Assembly (NCBI GenBank): GCA_938034705.1
Contig: CALHMG010000266.1
Span: 1 to 45,136 of the forward strand
Length of the DNA stretch: 45,136 nucleotides
Origin: an uncultured Gammaproteobacteria bacterium
GTDB taxonomy: Bacteria; Pseudomonadota; Gammaproteobacteria; Arenicellales; CALHMG01
Direction: 5' to 3'
In this document: one piece after another, positions 30,039 through 38,815 of the stretch
Numbering within the stretch: position 1 is the first letter of the stretch
Layout: every line of letters begins with the position of its first letter
Position numbers and translations under genes: made by a program
Notes under the pieces: model-generated
Told to the model about the DNA's origin: nothing
What the model saw: the letters and a program-made list of their open reading frames with translations, nothing else
Databases searched by the model: none

Positions 30039-32729
30039 CTATAGCGAAATACCCAGCCTGCCCCGCGTCAGCTGAAACTCGATGTTGCCGCGAGAGTAGA
30101 GCTTGGGCGAGTAGCTGCCATCGGCGACGGACTGGACCGCGTCGCAGATCGCCTGGTCAAAGCTGTGTTCCTGACGTTCACTGACCAGTTGCAGGTCCAG
30201 ATCCGGCGCAAAACGACGCAGCACGTCGGTATCGCTCGAATACTGCAGCAGTGGAATCATCGGGTGCGCCTGAACCGGCATTTTTCCGACATGAAACAGC
30301 ATCACCTCCGCACCGGTCGCACCAAGCCCGGTGATGGTCTCGCTGACGTTCGCGGTGGGCGCGTCCATGATGTGAAGACCGGGGCTTTGCGCCGCGACTC
30401 CGTAGCCAAGAGTCGGGTCGACGGCTGACGGCGTGCTCAGCAGATTCTCGGTGAATGCCCGGCTTGTGAGCAGGCTTGCGTTAGATGGCACAACCACGGT
30501 GCCGCCCGCGCTGATCAGCGCTGCGGCAAACCGGGCGCTGGCGCGCGCGGCGTTGTCGTCAATCGGGCCTGAGCCCGAAAGGCCTACCTTCAGCATGCCT
30601 GCTTCGGCCCGGGATCGCCCTGATGAGGGTGCTGAAAGCGCCTGCTTGAATTGCGCCGTCACCTTGGCGGTTACTTTTTCGAGTCCGCCATCGAGCTGCA
30701 CGCTCGCCCAGCTGAGGTTGGTCGTTTCATGACCCGCCGAGGCCAGGTAGTTGGCGACAGCATCATTGTGGGTTTTCTCGCAGCCGTGCTCGAGCAGGAC
30801 CGCGTGCTGGACAAACCCGTGTTTAAGGTGGCCGGCCAGCGTACTGAGATAAAGGCCTTCAGCATTGACTGAGCCGCAGCCTTCCGTGTGTACCAGCGCG
30901 ACGTATCGATTGACGCCGGTCTTCAGTGTTTTGTCTGCGTTGAGCTTTTCGGCGATGAGGCGAGCAACCTGTCCCGAGCACAGACTGGTTGGCATGATCA
31001 ATCCAATCTGGTCGATAGACGGGCCGTTGTTGTTGCTGAAGGCAGTGAGGTTCATTGCAAGCGCGGGCGCACTCACGGTCGCTAGCGGCTTGCCTGCCGG
31101 TGGCTTTTCGCGCGCCAGGCGCTCGAGTCTGGAGTCGTCAGTCTGCTGCCAGTTACGCCATAGCTGAACCTGGGCGTGGCCGGCGAGTTCGCCTTTGCTC
31201 ATGGTGCCTGATGCGATATCCAGCGCCAGTTCGAAAGTCTCCTGACCGAGGCTTTCCATGGACTCGCCGTCATTGTAGCGACCGGCGTTAACGTCCATTT
31301 CCTTATCCAGCATCTCGAAGCGACCCGTGGTGGTGACAAACTTCAGCGTTGGGACAAAGGGAAAGTTGGTGATCGAGCCGTTGCCGGTGATGAAGAAAAT
31401 CATGTTGCATCCGGCCGCGACCTGGCCGGCGATGCTCTCGAGATCATTGCCCGGGCTGTCCATGAAGTAGTAGCCGGGGTTTTCCATGGGCGCACCATAG
31501 TCGATGACATAGTCGAGTCGGACGTCGGGGTCTTTTTTGCGTGCGGCGCCGATGGACTTGAGCGCGATGTTGTACAGGCCCCGATAGTTGTTGCCGCCAG
31601 AAGGATTGCCCTCGGCGCTCGCGCCGTGATTGGCAGCGCGCTTTTTGAAGATCGCAATCTTTTCCAGAAACCGTCGCGCGGTACCGATGTCGCGAACGTT
31701 GCTGAGCATGTACGGCTCGGCGCCGATCAGTTCGTCCGTTTCGGCGATATTGGCGGCTCCGCCATGGCGGATGAACTCCTTTGCGACCCAGCCGGCGAGC
31801 GCGTTGCCCGAGATGCCGGAAAAGGCGTCGGAACCGCCGCACTGCAGCGCAACTTTGACCGACCCTGCTGACTGGTCGGTTCGAGGTGTCGCGTTTACCG
31901 ACGGCAGCAGCCCGGTGATGAGCTCGTTGGCTCGCCTGAGCTCCGTTTCATGATCGGCCTCAATGCGAAAGAAGCTATAGGGCATCTGCTTGAGCGGATA
32001 TCCACCGTCCACCATGAACTCACGCAGCGTTTCCCCCGTGAAGCTGCCCTGGCCATAGTCAACGGCCACGATGGCGCCGATGTTCGGGTGCACCATGAAT
32101 CCGGCGAGGGTACGCATGACGAAATCGATGTTGTTCTGGGTATCACCGCCACCTTCGGTGTGGGTTACCGCAACGACACCATCGATATTCGGGTAGCCGT
32201 CGAGCTTGCCTTCGAACTGGGCCGCCACCTGGCGCGCAAAACCGGATGCATCGCTGGTCACCGCGAGTACCGCGACAAAGTTGCGCGTGCCAACGCCCCG
32301 CTCTGCAGAGCGCGCGAATCCTTTGAATGTTGCCTGCGTGGTTGCGGCAGCGACCTGCTCGCCCGCTTTGAAAGTTGCTTCATCGATTTCGCAAATTTCC
32401 ATGTGATCGGCAAAGTTGTGCGCGTCGGGAAGCTTGAAATCAACTTTGCGCTCGGCAAGCGCAATCAGAATTTTTGCGTTGCAGACGTACTCCCCTGCCT
32501 TGATGTCCCGGGTGGCCTTGCCAAACGGCATCTGCCACGAAAGCAGCGCCTCACCGGACTTGATCGCGTTCAGCGCAAAGCGATGGCCTTCCAGGACGCT
32601 GTGAGACAGCGTGATTTTTGAGTCACCGGTATCGATGACTGTGCCGGCCTCAAGGCGGCGGGTGGCGATGGCCACGTTGTCGCCGTCACGTGGGATTCGG
32701 GCGGCCTGTTTAAACGCGAGAGTCGTCAT
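30039..32729 (-). CDS. Double-length UxaA/altronate dehydratase-family protein
   Basis: 896 aa, nearly twice the usual 490-510. Residues 1-100 form a SAF domain. Unit 1 has an N-type domain (150-280) followed by a C-type domain (290-520) with the intact Gln-Cys-Gly-Gly-Ser-Asp-Ala-Phe-Ser-Gly-Ile signature. Unit 2 (571-896) repeats both domains. Three cysteines typical of UxaA N-domains are present only in unit 2: Cys584, Cys618, Cys650. The matching unit 1 positions are Ala161, Gly194 and Gln227. The unit 2 C-domain has lost the Cys-Gly-Gly-Ser-Asp signature. Family members dehydrate sugar acids (altronate, galactarate) with an iron cofactor. The likely role is a hydroxy-acid dehydratase; the substrate is unknown. 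Confidence 0.85.
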   Translation of the reverse strand: MTTLAFKQAARIPRDGDNVAIATRRLEAGTVIDTGDSKITLSHSVLEGHRFALNAIKSGEALLSWQMPFGKATRDIKAGEYVCNAKILIALAERKVDFKLPDAHNFADHMEICEIDEATFKAGEQVAAATTQATFKGFARSAERGVGTRNFVAVLAVTSDASGFARQVAAQFEGKLDGYPNIDGVVAVTHTEGGGDTQNNIDFVMRTLAGFMVHPNIGAIVAVDYGQGSFTGETLREFMVDGGYPLKQMPYSFFRIEADHETELRRANELITGLLPSVNATPRTDQSAGSVKVALQCGGSDAFSGISGNALAGWVAKEFIRHGGAANIAETDELIGAEPYMLSNVRDIGTARRFLEKIAIFKKRAANHGASAEGNPSGGNNYRGLYNIALKSIGAARKKDPDVRLDYVIDYGAPMENPGYYFMDSPGNDLESIAGQVAAGCNMIFFITGNGSITNFPFVPTLKFVTTTGRFEMLDKEMDVNAGRYNDGESMESLGQETFELALDIASGTMSKGELAGHAQVQLWRNWQQTDDSRLERLAREKPPAGKPLATVSAPALAMNLTAFSNNNGPSIDQIGLIMPTSLCSGQVARLIAEKLNADKTLKTGVNRYVALVHTEGCGSVNAEGLYLSTLAGHLKHGFVQHAVLLEHGCEKTHNDAVANYLASAGHETTNLSWASVQLDGGLEKVTAKVTAQFKQALSAPSSGRSRAEAGMLKVGLSGSGPIDDNAARASARFAAALISAGGTVVVPSNASLLTSRAFTENLLSTPSAVDPTLGYGVAAQSPGLHIMDAPTANVSETITGLGATGAEVMLFHVGKMPVQAHPMIPLLQYSSDTDVLRRFAPDLDLQLVSERQEHSFDQAICDAVQSVADGSYSPKLYSRGNIEFQLTRGRLGISL

Positions 32730-32777
32730 GTGCTGGTCTCAGATTGAGGATTCAAAGTTCAGGTTTGCGGTGTGGTA

Positions 32778-33890
32778 TCAGCGCAGGGTTTTACCGTCGT
32801 GCCGTGGAAGAAACTGGCCGGCCATCTCCGGTCGTGCGCGGACGTACATCTTCGACCACGGCGTATCGGCACCCAGCTCAAGTGCGGCGTGCCATGCCCA
32901 TCTGGGGTTGCGCATCATCTCCCGGGCCATCGCGACCATATCGGCCTGACCGCCCGCAATGATGTCTTCGGCCTGTTGAGCCTCGGTGATCATGCCAACT
33001 GCCCAGGTGTGCAATCCGCTCGCTTTCTTGATGGCGTCTGCAAAGCCAACCTGGTAGCCCGGGCCAACCGTGATTTGCTGTCGCGGATCGAGACCACCGG
33101 AGGTGACGTCTACAAAATCACACCCCACCTCGTTAAGGGCGTTGGCGAAAACGATGCCATCGTCGATGGTCCAACCTCCGTCGATCCAGTCCGTGCCTGT
33201 GATTCTCATTCCCATGGGTTTGTCGTCGGGCCAGACTTCGCGCATGGCCTGAAACACTTCCAGAGGAAAGCGGATGCGGTTTTCAACGCTGCCGCCGTAT
33301 TCATCGGTGCGTTGATTCGAAAGTGGCGAGCAAAATTGATGCAGCAGGTAGCCGTGAGCCCCGTGGACCTCAATCAGGTCGAACCCGATACGATCAGCTC
33401 GTTGCGTCGCGCTGACAAAGTCTGCCTTGATCTTGTCGAGCGCCGCCCGATCAGCTTCCAGCGGCGTGTGCCAGTCGCCATAGGGAATCGCCGACGGGCC
33501 AACGGTTTGCCAGGCGCCTTCCGATGCGTCCAGGGATCCACCGCCATCGAGCGGTATGCGCGTCGACGCCTTGCGGCCCGCGTGGGCTAGCTGGGTGCCC
33601 ATCACGGCAACGCCATAGCTGCGGCAGAAGTCGACCACGCGCTTGAGCTCGCGTTCATTGTCATCAGACCACAGGCCAAGGCAACGCGGCGAGATACGTC
33701 CTTCGGGACTGACGTGGGTTGCCTCTGTCACGACGAGACCTCCTGCACCCATGGCGTACTGGCCGAGGTGCATCAGGTGCCAGTCGTTGGCGTTGCCATC
33801 GTCCGAGTTGTATTGACACATCGGTGACACCACTACCCTGTTGGGGATGGTGACGCCGCGAAGTGAAACTTCTGAAAATAACTTACTCAT
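32778..33890 (-). CDS. Old yellow enzyme-family NADH:flavin oxidoreductase (YqjM type)
   Basis: 370 aa. FMN-dependent TIM-barrel ene-reductase. Cys25 in Val-Ser-Pro-Met-Cys-Gln-Tyr marks the YqjM/NamA class, Ala-His-Ala-Gly-Arg-Lys-Ala-Ser binds FMN, and His-Gly-Ala-His-Gly-Tyr-Leu-Leu-His-Gln-Phe is the substrate-side motif. Reduces activated carbon-carbon double bonds. It lies 48 bp upstream of the double UxaA gene on the same strand; a dehydratase followed by an ene-reductase on one transcript suggests elimination of water followed by reduction of the product. Confidence 0.9.
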   Translation of the reverse strand: MSKLFSEVSLRGVTIPNRVVVSPMCQYNSDDGNANDWHLMHLGQYAMGAGGLVVTEATHVSPEGRISPRCLGLWSDDNERELKRVVDFCRSYGVAVMGTQLAHAGRKASTRIPLDGGGSLDASEGAWQTVGPSAIPYGDWHTPLEADRAALDKIKADFVSATQRADRIGFDLIEVHGAHGYLLHQFCSPLSNQRTDEYGGSVENRIRFPLEVFQAMREVWPDDKPMGMRITGTDWIDGGWTIDDGIVFANALNEVGCDFVDVTSGGLDPRQQITVGPGYQVGFADAIKKASGLHTWAVGMITEAQQAEDIIAGGQADMVAMAREMMRNPRWAWHAALELGADTPWSKMYVRARPEMAGQFLPRHDGKTLR

Positions 33891-33982
33891 GAAAGTTGGG
33901 TTGTCCGTTTTATCGATTGGGTTGGGCGAGCGTGTTGCTCGGGGTTCCAGAATTTTTGTCGTCGATGCACCGTGAATTACAG

Positions 33983-34738
33983 CTACGGCGTAGTGATGCG
34001 GCCGCCATCGACCACCCAGGTCTGTCCGCTGACGAACCCGGCCGCGTCGGAGAGCAGAAATACCACCGTCTCTGCGATATCGATCGGCTGTCCGATCCGC
34101 TTCAGGAAAGCATCTTCTCGCATGCTGGCTACGAGCCGTGGGTCGGTACCCTGGGTCATGTCTGTTTCAATGAATCCGGGGGCGACGCCGTTGACGCGCA
34201 CCTGGGGGCCGAACGCGGCCGCAAAGCTTCGCATCATGCCGATGACGGCCGCCTTGGAGGTGCTGTACGGAATCATGCGGGCACGAGCGCGCATGCCGGC
34301 GACGGAAGCGAGGCAGACGATGCGACCGTCGCCACGTCGAATCATGTCGTCCTTTACGGCCATCACGGGGATGAACGTGCCGTCTACGTTGACACGCATG
34401 ACGCGTTGAAAGGTTTCGATGTCGAGCTTGTCGTGATCCTCGGCGGACACCACGCCTGCGCTGGTCACCAGCATGTCGACCGGGCCCATGGATTCCCTGA
34501 CGTAGGCAAGCATGTTGGCGACCGCGACTGGATCTGCCACATCGGCTCCAAACGCCTGAGCCTCGGCGCCGAGTTCCCGACATCGGTCTACGGTGGCGTT
34601 TGCGGCAACTTCGTCGCTGACGTAGTTGACGGCCACTCGCGCGCCGCGTGCGGCCAGTCGTTCGCAGATCGAGCGTCCGATGCCGCGAGATCCGCCAGTG
34701 ACGAGAGCGAGTCGGCCGTTGAATTCATTTTCGGTCAT
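33983..34738 (-). CDS. Short-chain dehydrogenase/reductase
   Basis: 251 aa from ATG 34738. The cofactor motif Thr-Gly-Gly-Ser-Arg-Gly-Ile-Gly is at 14-21 and the catalytic set is Ser145, Tyr158, Lys162. The usual Asn-Asn-Ala-Gly reads Thr-Ser-Ala-Gly (92-95). The C-terminal Gly-Gln-Thr-Trp-Val-Val-Asp-Gly-Gly is typical of FabG-like SDRs that act on small hydroxy compounds. An upstream in-frame start (34873) would add 45 non-conserved residues; AGGG before 34738 favours the shorter form. It leads the SDR-OYE-UxaA series (gaps of 92 and 48 bp) and is divergent from the Ldh2-family gene. Confidence 0.85.
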   Translation of the reverse strand: MTENEFNGRLALVTGGSRGIGRSICERLAARGARVAVNYVSDEVAANATVDRCRELGAEAQAFGADVADPVAVANMLAYVRESMGPVDMLVTSAGVVSAEDHDKLDIETFQRVMRVNVDGTFIPVMAVKDDMIRRGDGRIVCLASVAGMRARARMIPYSTSKAAVIGMMRSFAAAFGPQVRVNGVAPGFIETDMTQGTDPRLVASMREDAFLKRIGQPIDIAETVVFLLSDAAGFVSGQTWVVDGGRITTP

Positions 34739-34890
34739 GGTAAGCCCTGAAGCCGAGGAGTGAGTGGGTGCCCTGATAGTACCCTGCTGCGAAAGCCCGG
34801 TTGACGCTGCAACCCGCGCATCGCTACCGTGCCGGGCGACAGATCCTGTCAATGAAATGATCCAACTCACCATGCGAGTACGAAAAGCCC

Positions 34891-35952
34891 ATGAATGATG
34901 CAGCCCGATTTCAACCTTCTGAACTGATTGAATTCGCCACCGCGTTGTTCAGCGCCGCCGGTATGCCCGGAGAGCGCTCGGCGGTCGTTGCCGAACTGCT
35001 CGTCGAAGCGGATCTGATGGGTCACGACACGCACGGATTGAATCTCGCCGCCAACTATCTTGGACAACTGGATAAAGGCACGATGAAAAAAACCGGCGAC
35101 CCGGTTGTGGTCAACGATCGCGGCCCGTGCCTGACGCTCAACGGGGAATATCTGAACGGCGTATGGCTTACCGCTTACGCAATCGAGGAAGCTGTCACTC
35201 GCGCGCGGGAGTTCGGGCTCGGCGTCGTGGCCGTGCAGCAGTCACATCACATTGCGTGTCTGGCGACATTTCTGCCGCTGGCAACCCGACACGGCATGGT
35301 CATTCAGTTGCTCAGCTCTGATCCGGCTGAGACCGGCGTGACGCCCCACGGCGGCGTCGAAGGGTGCTTTACGCCTAACCCGATAGCGGTCGGTTATCCC
35401 ACTGACGGTGACCCGGTGCTCATCGACATCAGCGCATCGATCACAACGCTTGGCATGAGCGGCAGGTTACGCGGTGCCGGTGAGCCCATGACCGGAAAGT
35501 GGGCCGTGGGGCCCGATGGCAAGGCCACCGACGACCCCGGCGTGCTGGTCGCAGACCCTCCAGGCGCACTGCTTCCCCTCGGCGGTCTCGAAACAGGACA
35601 CAAGGGGTTTGGTCTCGCACTGATGGTCGAGGCTATGACCTCGGGTCTTGCCGGACACGGCCGCGCCGACGGACCGGAGCGCCATGGCGCCTCGGTGTTT
35701 ATTCAGGTGCTGGACCCGGACGCGTTCGGGGGCCGGGATCGCTTTGTCCGCGAGGCAAGCTTTCTCGCCGAACGCTGCCGCGCAGCGCGCGTTGCCCCGG
35801 GGAATCCCGCCGTCAGGTTGCCGGGTGACGGCGCACTGGCGCGACGGGCAAAGGCGATGCGCGACGGCGTCTCGCTTTATCCGGGCATCATGCCTGCGCT
35901 TGAGCCCTTCGCCGAGGGGTTCGGCATTGCAATGCCCTCTCCTCTCGCTTGA
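34891..35952 (+). CDS. Malate/L-lactate dehydrogenase (Ldh2 family)
   Basis: 353 aa, normal length. NAD(P)-dependent oxidoreductase of the Ldh2 family, which includes malate, ureidoglycolate, sulfolactate and 2,3-diketogulonate dehydrogenases. Asp-Leu-Met-Gly-His-Asp-Thr-His-Gly-Leu near residue 45 is the family signature; Val-Gln-Gln-Ser-His-His-Ile carries the presumed catalytic His, and Gly-His-Lys-Gly-Phe-Gly-Leu-Ala-Leu binds the cofactor phosphate. It oxidises or reduces a 2-hydroxy/2-keto acid. Divergent from the SDR and convergent with pdxJ. Confidence 0.88.
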   Translation: MNDAARFQPSELIEFATALFSAAGMPGERSAVVAELLVEADLMGHDTHGLNLAANYLGQLDKGTMKKTGDPVVVNDRGPCLTLNGEYLNGVWLTAYAIEEAVTRAREFGLGVVAVQQSHHIACLATFLPLATRHGMVIQLLSSDPAETGVTPHGGVEGCFTPNPIAVGYPTDGDPVLIDISASITTLGMSGRLRGAGEPMTGKWAVGPDGKATDDPGVLVADPPGALLPLGGLETGHKGFGLALMVEAMTSGLAGHGRADGPERHGASVFIQVLDPDAFGGRDRFVREASFLAERCRAARVAPGNPAVRLPGDGALARRAKAMRDGVSLYPGIMPALEPFAEGFGIAMPSPLA

Positions 35953-36028
35953 TCGCGAGCATTCGTCCGGCGTTATTCGATTCTGCCGCGGTACTCGACG
36001 CTTAAGACGCGACTGGTCCCGTGCTGCA

Positions 36029-36814
36029 TCAAGCTCGCGTGGTCGACGGATACCAGTCGTGGGCAACGGACTCGCCAGCGATAGCCCGTCGGTAGAGCGT
36101 GACTGCTTCCTTCAGACCAACGAAAATCGAATCGCAGGCGACGGCATGGCCGATCGAGCATTCAAGCAGCCCGGGGATTTTCGAAAACGCGGGCAGATTT
36201 GCAAGATTGAGGTCATGCCCTGCGTTCACGCCAATGCCGGCAGCGGTAGCGTGGGCGGCGCATCGCGTATAAAGCGCAAGTGAGCTGGCGAAGCCTTCGC
36301 CATGAAACGCCTCGGCGTAAGGCTCGGTATAAAGCTCGATCCGGTCTGCGCCGATGTCTTTCGCTGCGTCGATAACGTCGATATCCGGATCAACGAACAG
36401 TGACACACGAACGCCTGCATCGACGAGCTTGGTCACGGAAGCTCTGAGGACCGCTTCGCTCGCGTTGACATCCCAGCCGTGGTCGGACGTTGCCTGGTCC
36501 GGCAGGTCCGGCACCAGCGTGCACTGATGAGGCTGGATTTTGATAACCCGCTCGAGAAATTCGGGTGACGGATACCCTTCGATGTTGAACTCGACCTGAT
36601 TCATGCTGCCGGCGTTGTGCGCCGTTATGAGTTCGCTCAGTACATCAACATCGCCTGCGCGTATGTGGCGCTCGTCAGGCCTTGGATGCACCGTAATACC
36701 GTTGGCCCCGGCGTCAATACAGATGCGGGCGGCATGGGCGATCGAGGGCAGCGAGCCCGGGCGCGAGTTACGCAGCAATGCGACGCGGTTGAGGTTAATG
36801 CTGAGGTCGGTCAT
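36029..36814 (-). CDS. pdxJ: Pyridoxine 5'-phosphate synthase PdxJ
   Basis: 261 aa. Condenses 1-deoxyxylulose 5-phosphate with 3-amino-1-hydroxyacetone phosphate to make pyridoxine phosphate. TIM-barrel motifs are intact: His43-Pro-Arg-Pro-Asp-Glu-Arg-His50, Glu79 in Asn-Ile-Glu-Gly, and Val-Asn-Ala-Gly-His-Asp-Leu-Asn. The N-terminal Asn-Leu-Asn-Arg-Val-Ala-Leu-Leu-Arg-Asn type is the alternative PdxJ subgroup. It is not beside recO or acpS as is usual in gammaproteobacteria but is divergent from a MocR regulator. ATG 36814 is chosen by alignment; a GAGTGTGTGTCC repeat lies 8 nt upstream of it. Confidence 0.9.
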   Translation of the reverse strand: MTDLSINLNRVALLRNSRPGSLPSIAHAARICIDAGANGITVHPRPDERHIRAGDVDVLSELITAHNAGSMNQVEFNIEGYPSPEFLERVIKIQPHQCTLVPDLPDQATSDHGWDVNASEAVLRASVTKLVDAGVRVSLFVDPDIDVIDAAKDIGADRIELYTEPYAEAFHGEGFASSLALYTRCAAHATAAGIGVNAGHDLNLANLPAFSKIPGLLECSIGHAVACDSIFVGLKEAVTLYRRAIAGESVAHDWYPSTTRA

Positions 36815-36822
36815 GACGGATT

Positions 36823-36845
36823 GAGTGTGTGTCCCCGTAAGGTGG
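36823..36845. repeat. Solitary copy of the GAGTGTGTGTCC repeat
   Basis: GAGTGTGTGTCCCC (36823-36836) is followed by GTAA and GGTGG. It shares its first twelve bases with the copies at 44433, 44536 and 44619, and lies in the pdxJ leader, 8 nt before the ATG. On the minus strand it reads GGGGACACACACTC and could also serve as a poor ribosome-binding region. Confidence 0.6.
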
Positions 36846-36850
36846 TCAGT

Positions 36851-36908
36851 ATTGGCTAATATCGGACCTGTCGTTAGGGCCAATCAAAACGTTTAGTATA
36901 GGTCCGAT
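36851..36908. promoter_or_regulatory. Nested inverted repeats between pdxJ and the MocR regulator
   Basis: ATCGGACCT (36861-36869) and AGGTCCGAT (36900-36908) are perfect inverted 9-mers with centres 39 bp apart. A second pair, ATTGGC (36851-36856) and GCCAAT (36879-36884), lies among them. On the plus strand TAGTAT (36894-36899) may be the regulator's -10 box. On the minus strand TTGATT-18 bp-GATATT may be the pdxJ promoter. The arrangement fits binding of a dimeric MocR protein across both promoters. Confidence 0.6.
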
Positions 36909-36961
36909 TTTTCACTCTCAGGCCACCATCGAAGCATCGAGGGGCCACCGCGGGGACAGGC

Positions 36962-38407
36962 ATGTTTGAGGCTATCCAGATTGACCGTGACGAGCCAACG
37001 CCGCTGTATCGACAGGTTTATGCAGCGTTTCGGGACTTGATCCTGTCCGGCAGCCTGCTGCCCCAGACGCGCCTGCCATCCACCCGCGCTGTTGCCGCCG
37101 AGCTGTCGGTGTCCCGCAATACGATCGTGGCTGCGTTTGAGCAGCTGGCCGCCGAGGGTTTTATCGAGCTCAAGCTGGGCGTTGGCACCCGCGTTTGTGA
37201 TGTGGGCCAGAGTCCAGGCAAACCGACCGACTCACCGGTCACGCTGGAGACAGGCACTCGCCGACTTGGTGAACGTGGGCGCCTGCTGGCGCGGCCGCTG
37301 CGTCAGGCGCCGTCAGTCAACTTTGATGCGTTTCCGGTGGGCGTGCCCGATCTTGAAAATTTTCCGCGCAAAACCTGGGCGCGGCTGGTGTCCCGTCACT
37401 CGCGCCTTCGGGAAACTTCGCTGATGGGATACGGCCATGCCGGCGGTTACGCCGCGTTGCGCGAAGGCATTTCAAGTTACCTGCGAACGTCGAGGGGTGT
37501 ACGTTGTCTGCCTGACCAGGTGATTGTCATGAGCTCGGCGCAAGCCGGAATGGACCTTGCGGTTCGACTGCTGGTAGACGCGGGCGACAAGGCACTGGTT
37601 GAGGAGCCGGGTTATCCCAGCGCGCGTGCGGCGATTGAGGGCGCTGGACTCACCATTCACCCGATCACCGTCGACGACGATGGCTTCGATGTGGAGTCAG
37701 CGATACGCGAACATGCCGATGCGAAGCTGATCTGCGTCACACCGTCACATCAGTTTCCAACGGGCGTCACGCTGTCGGTTGCCCGGCGCCTCGCGTTACT
37801 TGAGTTTGCGCAGAAGTCTGGCTGCTGGATCGTCGAGGACGACTACGACAGCGAATTTCATTACAACGTTCGGCCGATCCCCTCGCTGCAGGGGCTTGCC
37901 GACTCCCGGCAGGTCCTCTACGTCGGTACTTTCGCCAAAACGCTTCTCCCCGGACTGCGGATCGCGTATCTGGTGGTGCCCCCTGATCTGACGCCGGCGT
38001 TTACCCAGGCCGTCAGGCATACGGGGCAGGAACCGCCGCTGCTGATCCAGGCCGCCCTCGCCGACTTCATCGCCGAAGGGCACTTTTCCCGGCATCTGCG
38101 GCGAATGCGTAGAATTTACGCACTTCGGCGCGAAGCACTGGTGGATCTGATCGCCGCAGAAATTGGCGATTCTGCTCGAATCCTGTCCGTTGCCGGCGGA
38201 ATGCAGCTTGCGATCGAGTTCGACGCGAACGTCGATGACACCGCGATCGCGGCGCGTGCGAAAGCGCTGGGTGTAACAGTTTTGCCGCTGTCCCAATTCT
38301 GCGCCACTGATTCGACCCGTCGCGGACTCATACTCGGGTTTGCGAGTACACGCCGCAACGTTATGCGACAGGCGATTAAAACGTTGGCAACACTCGTTCA
38401 CGACTGA
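36962..38407 (+). CDS. MocR/PdxR-like GntR regulator with aminotransferase domain
   Basis: 481 aa. An N-terminal GntR winged helix-turn-helix (about 13-80, with Leu-Pro-Ser-Thr-Arg-Ala-Val-Ala and Ser-Arg-Asn-Thr) is fused to a fold-type I aminotransferase domain (about 115-480). The PLP lysine is Lys326 in Gly-Thr-Phe-Ala-Lys-Thr-Leu-Leu-Pro-Gly-Leu-Arg. MocR proteins sense PLP or amine-PLP adducts. The divergent pdxJ suggests a PdxR-type role, controlling vitamin B6 synthesis, although control of the catabolic genes is also possible. Confidence 0.9.
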   Translation: MFEAIQIDRDEPTPLYRQVYAAFRDLILSGSLLPQTRLPSTRAVAAELSVSRNTIVAAFEQLAAEGFIELKLGVGTRVCDVGQSPGKPTDSPVTLETGTRRLGERGRLLARPLRQAPSVNFDAFPVGVPDLENFPRKTWARLVSRHSRLRETSLMGYGHAGGYAALREGISSYLRTSRGVRCLPDQVIVMSSAQAGMDLAVRLLVDAGDKALVEEPGYPSARAAIEGAGLTIHPITVDDDGFDVESAIREHADAKLICVTPSHQFPTGVTLSVARRLALLEFAQKSGCWIVEDDYDSEFHYNVRPIPSLQGLADSRQVLYVGTFAKTLLPGLRIAYLVVPPDLTPAFTQAVRHTGQEPPLLIQAALADFIAEGHFSRHLRRMRRIYALRREALVDLIAAEIGDSARILSVAGGMQLAIEFDANVDDTAIAARAKALGVTVLPLSQFCATDSTRRGLILGFASTRRNVMRQAIKTLATLVHD

Positions 38408-38815
38408 AAGAGCGACCTGTCTCACATCCGAACGGCATGAGGTGTTTACGTTTGTCGACGGATAGTACCCATTTGCGTGATGCTCGTTACGGAATGCTGC
38501 GCTAAGAGTCCGTAGCATGCAGCGCATGTTGAAAGCCCGTTGTGGCTTTCGGAGGAGAAATCCACTGGGGTGGGTTGTCCCGTGCTTTAGAGCCAGCGAC
38601 CAGCGTGCCTGCCCTGACAGACTGATGAGACCCAAAGTTGCGTCCGGCGGCTGAACTTCGGTTTGACGTCCAGCGCAGCTGACAACAAAACCTGGTCTCT
38701 TACACAGGTCTGTCAGGTGCGGACCGCTATTTCTGATCCGTTTTGCGGGTCCGATTCAGTGAGGCTTTGACAGTGCGCTACCGCGTTTTGGCGCGTCATG
38801 TTGTATTGGAGGTAA
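38408..38815. other. Gene-free stretch downstream of the MocR gene
   Basis: 408 bp without a supported gene. It contains a perfect 7-bp hairpin, GAAAGCC (38531-38537) with GGCTTTC (38544-38550), followed at once by GGAGGAG but by no usable start codon in the next bases. A TTGACA at 38767-38772 has no matching -10. A CTGATGA near 38622 is not part of a hammerhead core. Confidence 0.5.

Noticed and set aside
36029..36814. Asn-Arg in place of Asp-His in the first motif of PdxJ as a sign of altered function
   Set aside because: The Asn-Leu-Asn-(x)-Val-Ala-Leu-Leu-Arg-Asn form is a known alternative PdxJ subgroup, so it is not unusual by itself.
38618..38660. CTGATGA as part of a hammerhead ribozyme
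   Set aside because: No GAAA partner and no suitable three-stem fold around it.
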